In this document: positions 61,201 through 64,000 of the stretch, piece by piece
Numbering within the stretch: position 1 is the stretch's first letter
Layout: each line of letters begins with the position of its first letter
DNA from: Pelodera strongyloides
Taxonomy: Eukaryota > Nematoda > Chromadorea > Rhabditida > Rhabditidae
Assembly: GCA_036852015.1 (NCBI GenBank)
Contig: JAANDG010000224.1
Coordinates: 124,001 to 188,000, forward strand
DNA: 64,000 nucleotides
Direction of reading: 5' to 3'
The notes under the pieces: model-generated
Seen by the model: only the letters and a program-made list of their open reading frames with translations
Told to the model about the DNA's origin: nothing
Database searches by the model: none
Made by a program: the position numbers and the translations under genes

Positions 61201-63609
61201 TGAGTACACCAGCATTATTATCAGCTTATGCAAATGATCATAAGTTAGAATAAAAAATCGAGCTAAATTCAAGCAGCTTAACATAAATACGTAAGTCCAC
61301 GATGCGTTGCAAAAACCAGCCGGTATTTTGCTTTAATGAGTGTAGTATCGCGTCTCTCATTGTTAATCGCATGGTTTGATCATTGGCTTATGATATGACT
61401 AAAAAAAGATAAATTAAGAATATTCAGCTCAATGCAAAAATCGATTCGGAAATTGCTGACAAGTTCTGCCCATCGTACAGAAAAGGATGTGAGGATCGAC
61501 TTAGCGGGTGAGTACACCTGAGGAAACTCTGCCCGCGTGCCGCCCTTATTTGGCACACGGAAAGGAGCGCGCGGCACAAATATGGACCGAGTTGTGGAGC
61601 TCTGAATGTGATCTCCAGTTTTATTGGCGGCACTGGTAGCAAGTACTGTGGGAGCAATGAATTGGCATGCAGAAGAGCAGTATGGATTATATCTCCGGCG
61701 AAATAGCGTGAATACGGCGAGCAACTTGCACGCCTTTTTCACGCCGCTTGCACGCCGTAACGTTGCCGCTTTCACGCCAATTTTCACGGTGTATAGTCAT
61801 CACTTTGACTTTTTTTGGATTTAGTGTCACTGGGCCTCGAAATCCCTTCGCAGAAACATTGGCCACCACAGCCGCCCCGGAAGGAGCAAAGCCCTTCACG
61901 GAGGCCTTCCCCGATATCGAGCATCCGACAGTGACAGTGGTATGTCGCTTGCGAAACGCCTGTCGCGCAACTTATTCCTTTGTATAATATGCAAATTAAC
62001 TTAAAACTATGCAAATCAGAACATTTGGTTCAAAACACATGCCATTGAAAATGGGGTTCCATTGTCGCCGCTTGAGACCTAGATATAATAGTCCCACGAA
62101 TAGCAAGTAACTGTGATTATGTCTACGGGCCCACGAACAAATCGAAGAGAGAATGGAAGAAACACAAATTCAAAAGTGTCGATAATTAACTTTATCGGGC
62201 CTTAGCTGCAAGTATCATTACAACGAGTTAGCACTTGTATATTTCTTCTTTTAGAGCACCGGAGGTGGTAAGCGCCGCCGTAAAGGAAAGAAACTCCACC
62301 CGTGTACACCCGACTGTGATATGGTAATGAGTTACGAATATGATATACAAATACTGTATTCGTATTTATAATAGCAAAAAGATTTCAGATGACTGAATGA
62401 ATGTTCGCGCTGAATAACCGGAACAAATGTCAGATAGTGGAAAGGCTACAATAGACGAAAAGCAAACGCATCGCTATCGCAAGTGTGAATAGTGTCTGAA
62501 AATTATTGAAATAACTTATGATATGTTAAAGGGACAGGCCCATCAAAATAAACCTATATTTACGATACGTTCATAATGACTATCAAGCATTTTTATTACA
62601 ATATATACAAACTAAATTTCACCATTATTCGCCCTGGAAAACTTTTTTCCAATGCGCTCAACGCATATGTATACCATAAAACTGCAGATTTCAAAGCTAT
62701 ATATGCAAATTCTAATCGCATTATAATTTCACGATAAATTTGCATAGACGACAAGGATATTTGCGGCTTTATGGTATACATTTAAGCTGAGCGCATCGTA
62801 AAAAAGTTTTCCATGGCAAATAAATGTGAAATTTAGTTTGTATATATTGTAATAAAAATGCTTGATAGTCATTATGAACGTATCGTACATATAGGTTTAC
62901 TTTGATGGGCCTGTCCCTTTAAACTTAGAAACTAATACGGTAGCAGATACGTGATGTAATTAGTCTAACAATAAATCAAAGCGACATTCTGCTTCCCACA
63001 ACGGCGTTCTTCCAGACTTTTACTCACACGCTTCTCCGATTACAACTTCTATCATGGTAAATAGGGGCAACCATTTGGCGAAGAGATTCTAGGTTTTCCC
63101 TGGACCGACCATTTGATGACCATTTGACAACGCATTTTCTTGAAAACCGTCCGCAACTGGTGACCACTTGGTCGCGAATAGTCGGACAGTCGGTGAGAGC
63201 ACCAAATAGTTTTTTTTCGGCGGGAACCATTTGGTGACCGTCTACATACCGTTTTTCGCAACTAACCAAGTATTTCTCCTAGCGTATCCATCCACACTGC
63301 ACACCCGACTGCAAATGTGATTGGATCTACCCGGCAGTGCAGAAATTCTGCAATCCACCTCCGATACCACTATTCTTGAACACATGTCGGTATGTCAAGC
63401 AATAACACTCGTTTACTAAAAAGAAGTCCCCGGGACTGAGTTCCCATCCCAGTGAGAATTACGTGAATGTGAATTCAGCCAGTGTAAGTGGACGCGACTT
63501 CCCAGAGTCCTTGATTTTAGTCTATGGTACAATGGGTGCCCGCAATACGAGCGCTACCACTACTCATCACAATTTGTCTACAGTAAGGCAGAGAAGGGCA
63601 AACGAGTCG
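53890..63609 (+). CDS. Cysteine-rich modular protein of unknown function (both ends incomplete)
   Basis: Not recognised. Sixteen phase-compatible exons (548 codons): 53890-53996, 54404-54496, 54677-54781, 55602-55684, 56281-56363, 56744-56823, 57224-57495, 58907-59009, 60162-60289, 60739-60781, 60911-60997, 61428-61507, 61825-61939, 62255-62323, 63283-63389, 63521-63609. A module with two cysteine pairs occurs four times: YCEKYGQNFRQYC with FCTSYSQSC; YCSQYAKSYSDVC with FCESYSTNC; YCEQYSENYNFYC with FCSSFRKHC; YCEKFSVNYEYYC with FCPSYRKGC. Between modules are charged, Glu-rich linkers, the longest in exon 57224. The C-terminal part is different: HPCTPDCDM, then HPHCTPDCKCDW, FCNPPPIPLFLNTC and CPQYERYHYSSQFVYSKAEK. 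Even cysteine spacing suggests disulfides and secretion, but no signal peptide exon was found. The last exon ends in phase 1, so more coding sequence lies beyond the window or in 63610-64000. Confidence 0.75.
58083..58415. mobile_element. Palindromic element with GTGATAGAG termini
   Basis: Arms GTGATAGAGTATTTAACTGC and GCAGTTAAATACTCTATCAC, with inner GGACAAATTTGAATT and AATTCAAATTTGTCC pairs. About 330 bp, in the long intron between exons 57224 and 58907. The flanks at 57640-57715 and 58620-58690 share TGCGA(T/A)(T/A)T(A/C)GGGTCGAAAC, another repeat. Confidence 0.75.
59425..59660. repeat. Short direct repeats in an intron of the cysteine-rich gene
   Basis: GCGGGATCCCAGAGAGATC-like units occur at about 59434 and 59499, followed by repeated TAAGGGGTTTAGG and CCCCGATAAGG stretches to 59660. 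Confidence 0.55.
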
Positions 63610-63820
63610 GTATGTTTTTGTCACACAATGAATTTTCGCCTTCACCAGAATATATCGTAATTTGAATTCAAAGTTCCCATAATGTAACAACACCGGCAAA
63701 ATGGCGATTGGTCTATGCCACAGGGGAAATCCGCGCCTCCTCGGTCCCGTTGCCTGAAAAAGCCGCGCTTCCTTTTTACAGTGCAAAATCCACCCCGGCG
63801 TTTTTTACTTCCCCAGCATG

Positions 63821-63904
63821 CGCGTCATGGCCGAGTGGTCTAAGCTGCGGACTAGTAATCCAAGTCAGTGGGCTTGTCGGCAGGTTCGATTCCTGCAAAG
63901 TGAT
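63821..63904 (+). pseudogene. tRNA-like sequence with a long variable arm (Ser/Leu type), probably degenerate
   Basis: TGGCCGAGTGGTCTAAG matches an A box and D arm, GCAGGTTCGATTCCTGC is a perfect T arm with B box, and a long variable arm lies between. The anticodon loop reads CTAGTAA, giving AGT (Thr) in a serine-type frame. The acceptor stem hardly pairs and the anticodon stem has two mismatches, so this is a tRNA pseudogene or the head of a SINE rather than a working tRNA. Confidence 0.5.
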
Positions 63905-64000
63905 TGTGTCTTGCAAAGCTGTATTATATAATACACATGCACTGCAAGTCATTGGCACTACCTTGTTGCTCTAATTTTTCGTGTAAACGCCTAGAAAAGG

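Noticed and set aside
1..64000. CRISPR arrays, bacterial operons, ribosome binding sites, rRNA
   Set aside because: The spliceosomal gene structure is eukaryotic throughout; no evenly spaced identical repeats and no rRNA motifs were seen.

Overview
The window is nematode nuclear DNA, most likely from a free-living rhabditid related to Caenorhabditis. Four things point there. Introns end in TTTCAG-type acceptors. Several start codons sit 3 to 30 nt behind such an acceptor, as expected for spliced-leader trans-splicing. Scattered tracts match the nematode telomere unit TTAGGC. The genes found are typical animal genes, and two families (expanded carbohydrate sulfotransferases, SNF transporters) are typical of nematodes. 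All gene models were built by hand from splice sites, reading frame and phase. Product names come from motif recognition; no database search was run.

Layout. At 561-3602 (+) is the 3' part of a carbohydrate sulfotransferase gene whose first exons lie outside the window. A minus-strand block follows, read from high to low coordinates: a short unidentified candidate gene (23092-22566), mitochondrial ribosomal protein mS40/S18B (21678-18784, six exons, 244 aa), an unidentified basic, serine-rich 400-aa protein (18456-12359, 13 exons) and a 404-aa SUN-domain nuclear-envelope protein (10589-4734, 13 exons). The S18B gene and the gene after it are about 300 bp apart and look like an operon; whether the SUN gene belongs to the same operon is open. 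On the plus strand a sodium/neurotransmitter-symporter (SNF) family transporter spans 28222-42794 (21 exons, 667 aa). It converges on a complete minus-strand sulfotransferase (47421-44072, 8 exons, 320 aa), a paralogue of the gene at the left edge. From 53890 to at least 63609 (+) runs a large cysteine-rich gene (16 exons found, both ends incomplete) with four copies of a four-cysteine module and a distinctive C-terminal cysteine domain that I do not recognise.

Introns and intergenic DNA are filled with palindromic MITE-like elements. The main family has termini reading TTAAAGCGAAATACCGGCCG, with about 20 copies; several near-perfect hairpin families share the outermost TTAAAGCGAAAT sequence. 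There are also LINE 3' ends, tRNA-like sequences, interstitial TTAGGC tracts, GA/TC microsatellites and a 1-kb inverted repeat. Several splice sites lie at, or are made by, the ends of these elements.

The genes do not form one pathway. The most interesting items are the cysteine-module gene, the unidentified operon partner of S18B, the repeat-derived splice sites, the transporter with two possible first exons and a GC-AG intron, and the inverted sulfotransferase pair.
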